Part shown: one piece after another, positions 7,617-18,200 of the stretch
Position numbering within the stretch: position 1 is the stretch's first letter
How the letters are laid out: each line of letters opens with the position of its first letter
DNA from: Tengunoibacter tsumagoiensis
GTDB taxonomy: Bacteria > Chloroflexota > Ktedonobacteria > Ktedonobacterales > Ktedonobacteraceae
Length of the DNA: 64,000 nucleotides
Assembly (NCBI RefSeq): GCF_003967535.1
Contig: NZ_BIFR01000002.1
Location: 992,001-1,056,000 of the forward strand
Direction of reading: 5' to 3'
Position numbers and translations under genes: made by a program
The notes under the pieces: generated by a model
What the model was told of the DNA's origin: nothing
Databases searched by the model: none
The model's input: the letters and a program-made list of their open reading frames with translations, nothing else

Positions 7617-10600
7617 ATGAGCACCGTTGGCCGGCCTGAACGGGCCACGCAGGATCATGTTATCGAGCTTTTCAAGCAGCTGGGTTACACCTATCTGGGC
7701 AACTGGATCAATCGCGTGGCCAATAGCAATCTAGAGGAGGGCCTGCTGCGGGTCTATCTGCGGCGGCAGGGCTATAGTGAGATCCTCATCAATAAGACAG
7801 TGGTCACGCTGGAGAAGCTGCTCAAGGATCAGATTTGCAGTCTCTACGATATCAACAAAGACTTTTATGGGCTGTTGCGCTATGGAGTCCATGAAAAGGC
7901 CGATGTCAGCGAGAACACTGAGACCGTCTGGCTGATCGATTGGGAGCATCCGCTCAATAATGATTTTTCTATCGCCGAAGAGGTCACAATTACCGACGGC
8001 AACGAGAAGCGGCCCGACATCGTCCTGTATGTCAACGGCATCGCCCTGGGTGTACTGGAGCTCAAGAAATCAGTCACCTTTGTCAGCAAGGGCATCCGAC
8101 AGAACCTGCTCAACCAGAAGCGGGAGTTTATCGGCTCGTTTTTTTCGACTGTTCAGCTGGTCATGGCTGGCAACGAGAGCCAGGGGCTACGCTATGGCAC
8201 TACTGGCACCAGCGAAAAATATTATCTGACCTGGAAAGAAGCCAGTCCGGTCGAAGACCAGCTGGATCGTGGTCTGCTGCAGCTCTGTGCCAAAGAACGC
8301 CTGTTGGAGATCATTCACGACTTTACCATTTTTGATGGTGGCATCAAAAAGCTGTGTCGACCCAACCAATATTTTGGTGTACGAGCAGCCCAGGAGCGCG
8401 TACGCAAGCGCGAGGGTGGGATCATCTGGCACACCCAGGGGAGCGGAAAGAGTCTGACTATGGTCTGGCTCGCCAAATGGCTGCGTGAAAACATACATGA
8501 CTCCCGTATCCTGATCATCACCGATCGCGAGGAACTGGATGAACAGATCGAAGGCGTCTTCCTGGGTGTCAACGAACAGATCTATCGCACAACAAGCGGT
8601 CCGGATCTGATTACGCAACTAAATAAGACAACCCCAGCGCTGATCTGCTCGCTGATCCACAAGTTCGGCAGAAAGACCGACCGTCAGAGCGACGAAAACG
8701 ACAAAGCTGCCGTCGAAGCCTTTATTAAAGACGTCACAAACAGCCTGCCATCTGGCTTTAAGGGCAAGGGCAACATCTACATCTTTGTCGATGAATGTCA
8801 TCGCACTCAATCGGGCAAGCTGCACGAGGCCATGAAAGCCATCCTGCCCGGAGCCATGTTTATCGGCTTCACCGGCACCCCGCTGCTCAAAAACGACAAA
8901 GACAGCAGCATCGCCACCTTTGGCACCTTTATCCACACCTACAAGTATGACGAAGCTGTGCGCGACGGCGTCGTTCTCGACCTGCGCTACGAGGCCCGCG
9001 ACATCGAGCAGAGCCTCAGTTCGCCCGCAAAGGTTGATCAATGGTTTGAGGCCAAGACTAGAGGACTCAACGACATCGCCCGCGCGTATCTCAAGCAACG
9101 CTGGGCCACCATGCAAAAGGTCCTCAGCTCGCAGGATCGGTTGGAAAAGATCGTCGCCGACATCTTGCTCGACATGGAAGAGAAGCCGCGTCTCATGAAC
9201 GACCATGGCAACGCCATCCTGGTCGCAGGCAGCATCTACCAGGCCTGTCGCTACTACGAAATTTTTACCAGCAAAGGCTTCAAGAAATGTGCCATCATCA
9301 CCTCCTATAAGCCCGGTGTCAAACACATCCAGGACGAAGAGAGCGGCGAGGGCGAGACCGAACGCTTGCAGCAGTACGACATCTACATGAAAATGCTGGG
9401 TGGCAAATCGATCGAGAAGTTCGAGGACGATGTAAAAGAGCAATTCATCAAAGAGCCGGGCCAGATGAAGCTGCTCATCGTCGTCGACAAACTGCTTACC
9501 GGCTTTGATGCTCCCTCCGCCACCTACCTGTATATCGACAAAAAGATGCAGGACCATGGACTCTTTCAAGCCATCTGTCGCGTCAACCGTCTGGACGATG
9601 AAGATAAAGACTACGGCTATATCATTGACTACAAAGATCTCTTCAAGAGCCTGGAAAGCTCCGTCAAGACCTACACCTCAGAAGCCTTTGCCGGTTATGA
9701 GCAGAGCGACGTCGATGGACTGCTCAGCGACCGCATCACAAAGGGACGTGAGCGGCTGGAGGATGCACGGGAGGCCGTCAAAGCGCTCTGCGAGCCTGTG
9801 CAGCCACCAAAGGGCAGCGCCGAATATCGACGCTACTTCTGTGCTCGCGACGCCAACAACGAACTGACAGCAGAGAGCGAGCCCAGACGTTTAGAGCTCT
9901 ATAAGCTCACTACAGCCCTTGTGCGAGCCTATGCCAACCTGGCCAATGACCTTCCCACTGCTGGCTATTCAGCGCAAGAGATCGAGACCCTCAAACAAGA
10001 GGTTGACCACTACGAAAAGATCCGCCAGGAGATTCGGCTCAGCAGTGGAGACGCCATCGACCTCAAAATGTACGAGCCAGCCATGCGCCACCTGATCGAC
10101 ACCTACATTCGGGCCGAAGACAGCGAGGTCATCACCACCTTTGAGAATGCGGGTCTGCTCCAACTGCTCGTCGAGCGCGGGCCAGCGATTGTTGATAGCT
10201 TGCCAGAGGATCTCAAAGATCCGGAAGCCATGGCTGAAGCCATCGAAAACAATACACGGCGTGTCACCATCAACGAGCGGCCTCTGAACCCGGTCTACTA
10301 TGACAAGATGTCCGAACGGCTTGATGCATTGATCAAACTCCGGCAGGAAGAGGCCATCGAGTATAAAGAGTACATTCTGCGCATGCAGGCCCTGTTGAGT
10401 GAGTTAGGAAATCAGGGCAGCAGCGGCTCCTATCCTCATTCTATCAACACACGTGGCAAGCAAGCGGTGTATGATACAATACAGCGGTACGGCACAGAGC
10501 ATCAGGAGCAATCGCTTGATAGTGAGAGCCTGACCAACGGCATCAGCGAGGAGATCCGAGTCAGTGCTCATCATGGTTGGCGAGGGAACCAGATGAAAGA

Positions 10601-10694
10601 GCGAAAAATGTTTGCTCTTCTGCACAAATATATTACCGATGAAGAGTTATGCAACCAGATTCTCAAGATCATGAAGGGGCACGCAGAGTTTTAA
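7617..10694 (+). CDS. hsdR: Type I restriction-modification system, endonuclease/translocase HsdR
   Basis: This 1025-residue motor and nuclease cuts unmodified DNA after ATP-driven translocation. The N-terminal PD-(D/E)xK nuclease has RPD at 132-134 and ELK at 148-150 (RPDIVLYVNGIALGVLELKK). The SF2 translocase has Walker A GSGKS (275-279), ITDREELDEQ, DECH (392-395), motif III GFTGTPLL and a second RecA lobe with LLTGFDAPSATYLYIDK and ICRVNRLDD. A long helical C-terminus follows for binding to HsdM/HsdS. All catalytic motifs seen are intact and the length is normal, so the three-gene set is probably active. The start is one base after the hsdS stop. Confidence 0.95.
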   Translation: MSTVGRPERATQDHVIELFKQLGYTYLGNWINRVANSNLEEGLLRVYLRRQGYSEILINKTVVTLEKLLKDQICSLYDINKDFYGLLRYGVHEKADVSENTETVWLIDWEHPLNNDFSIAEEVTITDGNEKRPDIVLYVNGIALGVLELKKSVTFVSKGIRQNLLNQKREFIGSFFSTVQLVMAGNESQGLRYGTTGTSEKYYLTWKEASPVEDQLDRGLLQLCAKERLLEIIHDFTIFDGGIKKLCRPNQYFGVRAAQERVRKREGGIIWHTQGSGKSLTMVWLAKWLRENIHDSRILIITDREELDEQIEGVFLGVNEQIYRTTSGPDLITQLNKTTPALICSLIHKFGRKTDRQSDENDKAAVEAFIKDVTNSLPSGFKGKGNIYIFVDECHRTQSGKLHEAMKAILPGAMFIGFTGTPLLKNDKDSSIATFGTFIHTYKYDEAVRDGVVLDLRYEARDIEQSLSSPAKVDQWFEAKTRGLNDIARAYLKQRWATMQKVLSSQDRLEKIVADILLDMEEKPRLMNDHGNAILVAGSIYQACRYYEIFTSKGFKKCAIITSYKPGVKHIQDEESGEGETERLQQYDIYMKMLGGKSIEKFEDDVKEQFIKEPGQMKLLIVVDKLLTGFDAPSATYLYIDKKMQDHGLFQAICRVNRLDDEDKDYGYIIDYKDLFKSLESSVKTYTSEAFAGYEQSDVDGLLSDRITKGRERLEDAREAVKALCEPVQPPKGSAEYRRYFCARDANNELTAESEPRRLELYKLTTALVRAYANLANDLPTAGYSAQEIETLKQEVDHYEKIRQEIRLSSGDAIDLKMYEPAMRHLIDTYIRAEDSEVITTFENAGLLQLLVERGPAIVDSLPEDLKDPEAMAEAIENNTRRVTINERPLNPVYYDKMSERLDALIKLRQEEAIEYKEYILRMQALLSELGNQGSSGSYPHSINTRGKQAVYDTIQRYGTEHQEQSLDSESLTNGISEEIRVSAHHGWRGNQMKERKMFALLHKYITDEELCNQILKIMKGHAEF

Positions 10695-10696
10695 GT

Positions 10697-11413
10697 ATGC
10701 ATCAGATTACTGTGAATGGCTATGTTGTGGATGTGGTGAGGAAAGATATCAAGAACCTGCACCTGGGCGTGTATCCACCGGAGGGCCGGATCCGAGTGGC
10801 AGCCCCGTTGCGCGTCAACGACGAGGCCGTCCGGCTCTTCACCATCTCGAAGCTCAGCTGGATCAAGCGACAGAAAACCAAGTTCATTGACCAGGAGCGT
10901 CAGACCGAGCGTGAATATGTCTCAGGCGAGAGCCATTATTTTCAGGGGCACCGCTATCTGCTCAATGTCATCTATCGACCAGGCACTCCACAAGTCGTTT
11001 TGCGCAACCACAAATATATCGACCTCATCGTGCGACCTGACAGCAACACCTCCGATCGCGAGCGTGTGCTGTTGGGTTGGTATCGTCAGCAACTGAAAGC
11101 CGAGATCCCCGCTTTGTTGGAGAAATGGGAAAAGATTATTGATGTGCAGGTCGCCGAATGGGGTGTCAAGCAGATGAAGACGAAGTGGGGGACCTGTAAT
11201 AGCAAAGCGGGGCGTATCTGGCTCAACCTGGAGCTCGCCAAGAAACCTATGCATTGCCTGGAGTACATCATCGTCCACGAACTAGTCCACTTGCTGGAGC
11301 GGCACCATAACGAACGCTTCCAGGCATACATGGATCGTTTTTTGCCGTTATGGCACCACTACCGTGAAGAACTCAACCGGTCACCGCTGGGACATGAGAC
11401 CTGGGAGTATTAG
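10697..11413 (+). CDS. YgjP/DUF45-type zinc metallopeptidase
   Basis: This 238-residue protein starts at ATG 10697, two bases after the hsdR stop, so it is the last gene of the restriction operon. It belongs to the YgjP/SprT-like (DUF45) group, recognised by the C-terminal KWGTCNSKAGRIWLNLELA segment and the zinc motif HELVHLLERHHNERF, where two His and the Glu of HExxH plus a later His are present. The N-terminal half is beta-rich (VYPPEGRIRVAAPLRVND). Genes of this family often sit at the end of type I restriction operons. Its exact role there, perhaps quality control or protein turnover, is not established, and I infer only the association. Confidence 0.85.
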   Translation: MHQITVNGYVVDVVRKDIKNLHLGVYPPEGRIRVAAPLRVNDEAVRLFTISKLSWIKRQKTKFIDQERQTEREYVSGESHYFQGHRYLLNVIYRPGTPQVVLRNHKYIDLIVRPDSNTSDRERVLLGWYRQQLKAEIPALLEKWEKIIDVQVAEWGVKQMKTKWGTCNSKAGRIWLNLELAKKPMHCLEYIIVHELVHLLERHHNERFQAYMDRFLPLWHHYREELNRSPLGHETWEY

Positions 11414-11435
11414 AGAGCGTAAAATGCTTTGTGGA

Positions 11436-14400
11436 CTACTCATCTTTTGAGCTCATTAATAACATGTTAATGATATTAAGCTCTTGAGACATAAAGAGAT
11501 ACCTTCCTGTAAACATCTTGCTGCGAGCTTCATTAAGGGTGAGGCTGCGGAAAACAACAAATGGGAACTCTTCATAGCCTTTACCAATAGGGAGAACGCT
11601 ATCAATTGGATAGAGTGCTCGAAGATAGCGTTCCAGTAAGGTCCGAAACGATTGGCCTTCGTTGTCGTCCTCATAATCTTTTTTGTGAGAGAAATACTCT
11701 TTCATCGTATCATAAGCGAGAAACGTAACGAGTGGAAGTGCAAAGTGCTGATCTGTATGGTTGCTTTCTTGCTCATAATGAGGATCTTTATGATCGGTCA
11801 CCGTTGCTAATGCTTGAAGAAGCGTAATACCATCGCGTAGTGCGAGCTGAAAACTGGGAGGGCTGATCGGATGAGTAATGAGCTCACGCATAGCTTTAAG
11901 CAGGTCAAATTTGCGTCTTTGATCGCGTTTGAGTACTTGTTCTACCTGCATCCAGTAAGCTTCTTGTATTGACATATTAGCGATAGGAATAATCAACATA
12001 TTTCCTGCTATATGGCCGGGTTCCATCACTGCATAATCGAGAAGTCGATCAAAACCTTGACGTATTCTGTTCTGGAAATCCAGGGTAAACGTGGGAATGC
12101 GAGGAATATAGTGCTCTTTTTTCTGATCGCTCCTTTTTGTAAGATCAGCTGGGCGCAAACTAATACGTGCGTGTTCAAGAAGAAGAGAAATACTTTCGTG
12201 TATATGCAGAAGGTCGCGGATGTCAGGATTGCTATAGTAGAGGTTTTGTGCTTCTTTAATAAGACGATTCATACGTGACGTGAAAGTCTCTCCTGCTGCA
12301 TTGACTGACTTCCCACCAATTGGTATCATAATAAAATGCTGGTTTATCCCCAACTTCATACTCCCAGAGATGCGTGTCATCATTGAAAGCTTCAGAATGA
12401 GCAAAATATTCAGGATATTGAGCATACTTTCGCGGACTGAGACCTCTCGATCCATGTCTTTTGTGTAGACGACACGATCAGTCAGATAGAACGTAAGGTA
12501 TTTCTCTGCCTGATCCAGTTCTCCTCCTCTGCCTCGGTAGATAACCTGCAAAATTTCCATCAAGTTCTGCTCAATCTCAAAATGTGGTATTTCAATAAGG
12601 ATATGAGTAGCATTCGGAAAAGAAAGCCCACGGCTTGCTGATGCCGTCATAAAGACGACTTTCACTTTTGTTCGATATTTGGCAATCGCATCTCGACCAT
12701 TTTCTGAAAGATTAGCATTAATTTCTAGATAGTGAATGTATAATTCAAAAGCAGCGCGTTCTTTTTTGACCATTTGGATTAAGTCTGCCAGGCGTTTTTT
12801 ATTCTGGATATAAACTAGAAGTTGGGGGGTGTCTGTACTATCTAATGCGCTGATGATATCGGCGCAGATCCGACTTTGCGTTCTTTTTTGAAGTTCCTTA
12901 CTGCGATCAATAAAGGTCGTCTCATCATAGATCAAGGTATCGACGCCGATGCGATACGTGATATGAAGTTTGTTCGCGGGATAGGCATTGGCATTGATGA
13001 CGGCAGCGCTTCGCGTTTTGAAATCGGTATAGTCAAGACTGAGTGGTGCCATTTGTTGTTTTTGTGCTGGATTTATACGGCGGAAGTAGACTTTATCGGG
13101 TTCGTAAGTTGTATCTCTAAGATGTTGTTGGATAATTTTTGGATCGACAATAGAAGCATCTGCAACAATAACCTTAGTATCAATATATGGTGATGTGAAT
13201 AGCTCATATTGCTCTAGAAAGGAATGTAATCCATGTAAGAACTCGACGCCGCTCTCATCTCCCGTAACCTCATCAATCATGATAAAAAAGTGTCTTATTT
13301 TATTGCCTAGCTGCTGGATCTTTTGAGGGATAACCTCGCCTTGCGGACCGCGCAAGCCTTTGAAGATCTTATCAAAGTGATGAAGTGTACTGCCCTTTTC
13401 TGTGCCTAAACGTTTGAGCGATTGTATAGCTACCGTAGCAACGATAGCATGGCTTAAGGGTTTCTCTAAAGTTACATGAATTGCGCTACAGAGGCTATCA
13501 AGAACACCACTTACACTATTGCCTTTGTCGATTAATAGCCCTTCTTGTATTTCTTCAAGATGCTGTTTTTTTGTTTTTTGTCGTTTAGCATCTTCGCTAT
13601 CAGCGTGGATAAAGGAAATATTCTGTTCCACAAACGTATCCATACGTTGTTGTGAATAGTAATGAACCGCTTTTTGTGCTGCATTGTTGCGAATGATTAC
13701 GGAATTTGTCGTCAATCCAAATAAATGCTCGCAAGGGGGTTGGCCTGTATTCTCGCGAAATTTCTCTATAATATCAAGATTGACCTGTTTGCGTGGGCTA
13801 ATGTAGAGAAATAGAAAGCCCTCTCCATTTTGCTCTGCTTTTTTCAAAAAATTCACAATAGCAGTTGTTTTGCCAATACCCGGGTTACCTGTTAAGAACA
13901 CATAAGGATGTGACGACTGAAGAGTTTTTGTAACCAGTGCAGCGTGGGAATCAAGGATCGATTGCCCTTCATAGTCTTCTGGCTGGAGAACCGTTTTCGC
14001 TAGTGGATTGAGAGATTGAGCACTCAAAGGTGCGCGAGTATTGATAAATTGATCAAGGGTTTCTTGATGTTCTAGCCAGCGTATACCATCGCCTTTGTCG
14101 ACCAGATGGAGCAGATTCGAAGTGAAGTCGCGTCCTTTTTCAAAGCTCCTTGATGCTGCTTTCTGGACATCAGCAAGGACTTTATGACGAGCTTCCTTAA
14201 TGGTTGTACTACTGATATTTTGCTTATAAATTTCCGCACACTTGGCAAGCAGATCAACCTGGCTCTGGTTCACTGACATGGCATTAATGGCGCGATCCGT
14301 ATAACCAATGATATTGAAGAGAACTTCATCATCAATTTGAAGTATGCCCTTTTTGAGCAGAAAGCCATAGAAATCGTACGCATAGCTGGCAGCTTGAATA

Positions 14401-15221
14401 AGTTTGGAGGTTTCTTTATCTTCGCGTTTGAAGGCTGTAAAGTAATTTTTGAGCTGTTCCGACAGAATATTTTCTGGAGAAGTTGTTGATGTATCAGCAT
14501 CAATACTCAGATTTGTAAAGACGCTTTTAGAGCGCAGATAGCGGAGTTCAGCTTCCAGCATACGCTTAATATTATCGACATTTCTAAGGTTACGCGTCTC
14601 ATCCAAACTAGCCAGAGAGAAGATTGAAAGATCAAGGCAGAGGATACGCCAATGTTTTCTGCCATACCGAAGGAGCAGCAGTGTATCAGCTTTCAGAAAA
14701 TTGCCCTTTCGGCTATGTTCACGCCTCTCTTCGCTTGTTGTAAGCGTTGGTAAGCCTTGCGCGATCAGCTGATGCATGAGATCTTGAGCCGCAACCTCCT
14801 CATTTTTGACGAACGTGTTCAGGCTGTTTTCATCATGAAAGTTGCATTGTAGATAGACAATATGCCTTTTTAATTTAGGCCGATCCTTACTAAAGGAGTG
14901 AAGATATTCTCCAAAGAGGTTCAAACCAGCCAGAAAACCTTTTTGTATAATATAGAGCATCCACAGACGAAGAGAGTCTTTATCCAATTCGCCAAATACA
15001 CCAGTGCGTTTATACATGTTTTCTACGAGAGCAGGGAAGCGGAGTTGGTGAAGATCCTGCTTATATACATCACCGAAGTAATGTGTAATTTCTTTGTGTT
15101 GGCCAATGGCCGTAAGGAAGCCCGTATTGAAGCCAACTTCGAATATCCTGCCTAAATTCTCAGCAAATTGGCTATGAATTGGTGCTTTCTCATCATTTTT
15201 TTCATTTTTGTTCTCACGCAT
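11436..15221 (-). CDS. Very large P-loop helicase-like ATPase of an uncharacterised two-gene system
   Basis: This 1261-residue protein is the second gene of a minus-strand pair. I prefer ATG 15221 (AAAGGG five bases before it) to the TTG at 15239. Residues ~1-420 are mostly helical and match no family I know; a segment KADTLLLLRYGRKHWRILCL could be a divergent nuclease-like or recognition strand pair. An ATPase core follows: Walker A GNPGIGKTT (~445), a Walker B-like IDEVTGD (~650), a motif III-like VIVADAS (~685), and near residues 858-900 MTASASRGLSFPNATHILIE then ILQVIYRGRGG, which resemble SF2/DinG-type motifs V and VI. The C-terminal ~360 residues are helical and unrecognised. Together they suggest a nucleic-acid translocase working with the partner gene 18 bases upstream. 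Location beside restriction genes suggests defence. Confidence 0.65.
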   Translation of the reverse strand: MRENKNEKNDEKAPIHSQFAENLGRIFEVGFNTGFLTAIGQHKEITHYFGDVYKQDLHQLRFPALVENMYKRTGVFGELDKDSLRLWMLYIIQKGFLAGLNLFGEYLHSFSKDRPKLKRHIVYLQCNFHDENSLNTFVKNEEVAAQDLMHQLIAQGLPTLTTSEERREHSRKGNFLKADTLLLLRYGRKHWRILCLDLSIFSLASLDETRNLRNVDNIKRMLEAELRYLRSKSVFTNLSIDADTSTTSPENILSEQLKNYFTAFKREDKETSKLIQAASYAYDFYGFLLKKGILQIDDEVLFNIIGYTDRAINAMSVNQSQVDLLAKCAEIYKQNISSTTIKEARHKVLADVQKAASRSFEKGRDFTSNLLHLVDKGDGIRWLEHQETLDQFINTRAPLSAQSLNPLAKTVLQPEDYEGQSILDSHAALVTKTLQSSHPYVFLTGNPGIGKTTAIVNFLKKAEQNGEGFLFLYISPRKQVNLDIIEKFRENTGQPPCEHLFGLTTNSVIIRNNAAQKAVHYYSQQRMDTFVEQNISFIHADSEDAKRQKTKKQHLEEIQEGLLIDKGNSVSGVLDSLCSAIHVTLEKPLSHAIVATVAIQSLKRLGTEKGSTLHHFDKIFKGLRGPQGEVIPQKIQQLGNKIRHFFIMIDEVTGDESGVEFLHGLHSFLEQYELFTSPYIDTKVIVADASIVDPKIIQQHLRDTTYEPDKVYFRRINPAQKQQMAPLSLDYTDFKTRSAAVINANAYPANKLHITYRIGVDTLIYDETTFIDRSKELQKRTQSRICADIISALDSTDTPQLLVYIQNKKRLADLIQMVKKERAAFELYIHYLEINANLSENGRDAIAKYRTKVKVVFMTASASRGLSFPNATHILIEIPHFEIEQNLMEILQVIYRGRGGELDQAEKYLTFYLTDRVVYTKDMDREVSVRESMLNILNILLILKLSMMTRISGSMKLGINQHFIMIPIGGKSVNAAGETFTSRMNRLIKEAQNLYYSNPDIRDLLHIHESISLLLEHARISLRPADLTKRSDQKKEHYIPRIPTFTLDFQNRIRQGFDRLLDYAVMEPGHIAGNMLIIPIANMSIQEAYWMQVEQVLKRDQRRKFDLLKAMRELITHPISPPSFQLALRDGITLLQALATVTDHKDPHYEQESNHTDQHFALPLVTFLAYDTMKEYFSHKKDYEDDNEGQSFRTLLERYLRALYPIDSVLPIGKGYEEFPFVVFRSLTLNEARSKMFTGRYLFMSQELNIINMLLMSSKDE

Positions 15222-15239
15222 ATATTGACCCTTTGACAA

Positions 15240-18200
15240 TTATTTTGTATGAAGAACTGCACGCACCAATGTTAAAAAAGCGAGTGAATTGAAATGTACA
15301 TTCCCTTTCATAGCAGGGAAGATTGCATCTTTACTAACCGATGAGTCTCCGATAATATCCATATATGGATCGAGCTTGAAGCCAAGCTGACTGGATTTTT
15401 CATAGCGGGCAAAATGGAGAAGGGTAAGAAAATCCAGAATATCAACCTTTAAAGAATTGGGAAGTGGTTCGCTTAGCAGATCAGCCCAGATATACTGATC
15501 GTAGCTTGGATCATCGTACATGTTAATCAAAGTGGCATAGGAAATCACACCATTGTAAATAGCTGTTGGGTTAACCTTGATGCCGCTAAATAAATTGAAA
15601 AAGATAAGAGATTGCTTGCTTGGGTCTTTAGCGACAGATGTTAATTCCCCAATGTCATCTATGTAGAGCGAATCAGCTTTGAGATTTGGTTTGCCTGGAG
15701 ATTGTAAAGCGTTTTTGCGATTAATAACATAATATTTATCATAGAAGATGGGATAAACCTTAATGTCATTGTCAATAGAACGCATTGACTGAACGACATC
15801 TTTATTCATGAAAAAGAGATCTTCTTTACCTGTATCAGAAATATGGAGAGTGCTCGTATAAGGGGCACGGGCAACATATAAGAAGTGTTTGTAGCCAAGA
15901 GCGTGGCATTGTTTGACTTGTTCCAACAACACATGTGGTCTTTGAAACATATCTTCATTATTCTGATTAGCTGAAAAAGTCGAGAGTGTTTGTAAACGCA
16001 TTGAGCCATCTGGTTGACGTTCAATGCCAATGACTTTGCCAAGAATGGTGCCCTCGTAATACTGAGGTGAATGTATATTTTCATCGCATTTGCGGCTAGA
16101 AACAATGATAATGGCTAATTTTTGTAACATACTTGCCGGGTTATAATGCGAGATCTGTTGTGTACGGCGAAAAATGATAGGAAGCGCAGAATAGAGCGAG
16201 TGGAGAGCATTTTTCAGTTTAAACGCATGTTCGCCTCGTGCTGTATCAAGGTAAAAACCTTGAGATCCGCTAGTATAATCCACAGATAGCATATGGCTCA
16301 AAACTTTCATGAGGGAATGGATGAACGTTTCGTCTGTGTATTGCTCATTGCCTTCATCTGGTAGTTGTTCCTCAGAATGAATAGTCAGGAGAGGGCAGAA
16401 AATTTCGCGCGCCTGAATCTTTGATACACTTCCAGCGAGTATATCAAGAAACAAGTAGGCCAGTAGTGTGTAGGTAAAACGATAGACGAACGCTTGAGCG
16501 GGGTCTGAATGGACATGGGGCCGATGTCGATAATAGAGAAAAACGCGTTTGACATCCCTGTACACATCCTTATATTTCTGAGCTAATTTGCCTCCCATAG
16601 GCACAAAGAAGACGGGAAGAACTTGAATATTTTTCGTTTCATGAGTAATAGTAAATGTTTCGGCAGCATCAGCTGTAGGATAGTAATAGATAGGTTCAAA
16701 GGTCAAACGGAGTGGTAGTTTGCAGAGCGCTTCTGTACTGGTGCTATCTTCTTTAACTGAAACATATTTAAGCGCTTTCTTGCCGTTATAGCCATCAAAC
16801 GTATCCTGGAAAAAAATATTATTCATGACCATTTTATTCACATCTTTTATCAAGATACTTTTATCAAGACTGAGAACAAGAGGATCTTCAAAGCGTTTCG
16901 GTCCAATGCTTGACTGTGTTAAGAAGGCAGTCAAAAGCGATTTTAAGATCTCGATATTGCCGCTTACTTCGGGCGTGGTAATTTCATTTTTCAATTGCTG
17001 GAGTACTTGTATCTTCTCAATATCTTTCCCATCGCGCAGGATTGGGAGTAGTTGTTGTTCAAAATAGGCTCCAGCTCGGAATGTATTGTTTCTCATCTCC
17101 TTAAAAACGAAACAGTAAAGCAATGCCACTTTTACTACTTTCTCATAAAAGCGTTTCGGTGAGCGAGCTCCAGCCAGACGGGCTGTGTAATCTGTACTCT
17201 CTGGATCAAGGAGAGAGGTATTGTACTCAAAGACAGATTTGCCGCTCCCTCCATGTACATTGACAGCACCATTCAGCTTGAGCTTAATGCCAGTTGTGAA
17301 AGTTTTAGTTTGATGGTTCAGGTCAGTACTTTCTCCCAAAAAACCATCAATTTCGGTGATGATCGGAAGTTGGTCAAATGCATCTGCACGTGAGAAAATA
17401 TCGCGATAGTTGTAGGTTTGCCCACCAAAAGAAACGTCGTAGTAGCCATAGTCTTTCTCTTCCTGGCGAATGTAGGCATCCAGCCCCTGGAGCCGTTTTA
17501 TAAGGTTATTAAGTAAATGCAGTCCCTGATATTGCCTTTCTTCGTTATCATTTCTTGCTGTTTTATTGATAATATCTTTTTTCCATTCTTTTATTCCGTT
17601 GAAGAGATAGCGAAGATATCGGACTTTCGCGTCGCGGTAGATGCGAGCGACAGACTCTTTGATCAAAACAGTTCGCAACTGACTAAAATTAGATGTAGGC
17701 TGTGCAATCTCTTCTCCCAATGCTTCGCGAACCTCTTCAATATCATCATCCTGGCAGTTTTCCTGTTGTGAAAGATAGTTACAAATGTTGTCTATAATCT
17801 GCTGATGGAAACTACCAATATTACCTACAGTAAGTGTCAGCTTATGGGCTTTGAGCCAGGGAGTTGACTCTGGTTTGTGCGCATGGGCGTGCAGACGTTT
17901 TTTCTCTAAAGACTGCTCCTTAGATAAAGGGTAATTCAGACCAGTTGTTTGGTTGTTGGCAAAATCCTCCATAGGGGTGAGAAGCTGGTTGGCAAAATGT
18001 TCAAGTGAAGTTTGGCCAGTACCAGCCTTAATATGTGCGAGAATTTGTTGATGAAGTTGTGGCTGAATTTTATCTTTCAATTGTACATGAAAGGCGCTTT
18101 TTTCAGCGAGTGAGAGTGCATGAACAGTTGCATAGCTCATACCCTCTTTTATTTCAAATGGATATTCGTTACTTTTTGCGAATTGAACTGCGACTTTATC

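Noticed and set aside
8619-9569. Long minus-strand frame (316 codons) inside hsdR.
   Set aside because: It is the shadow of the hsdR coding frame. hsdR has all expected motifs, and the minus-strand product has no family likeness.
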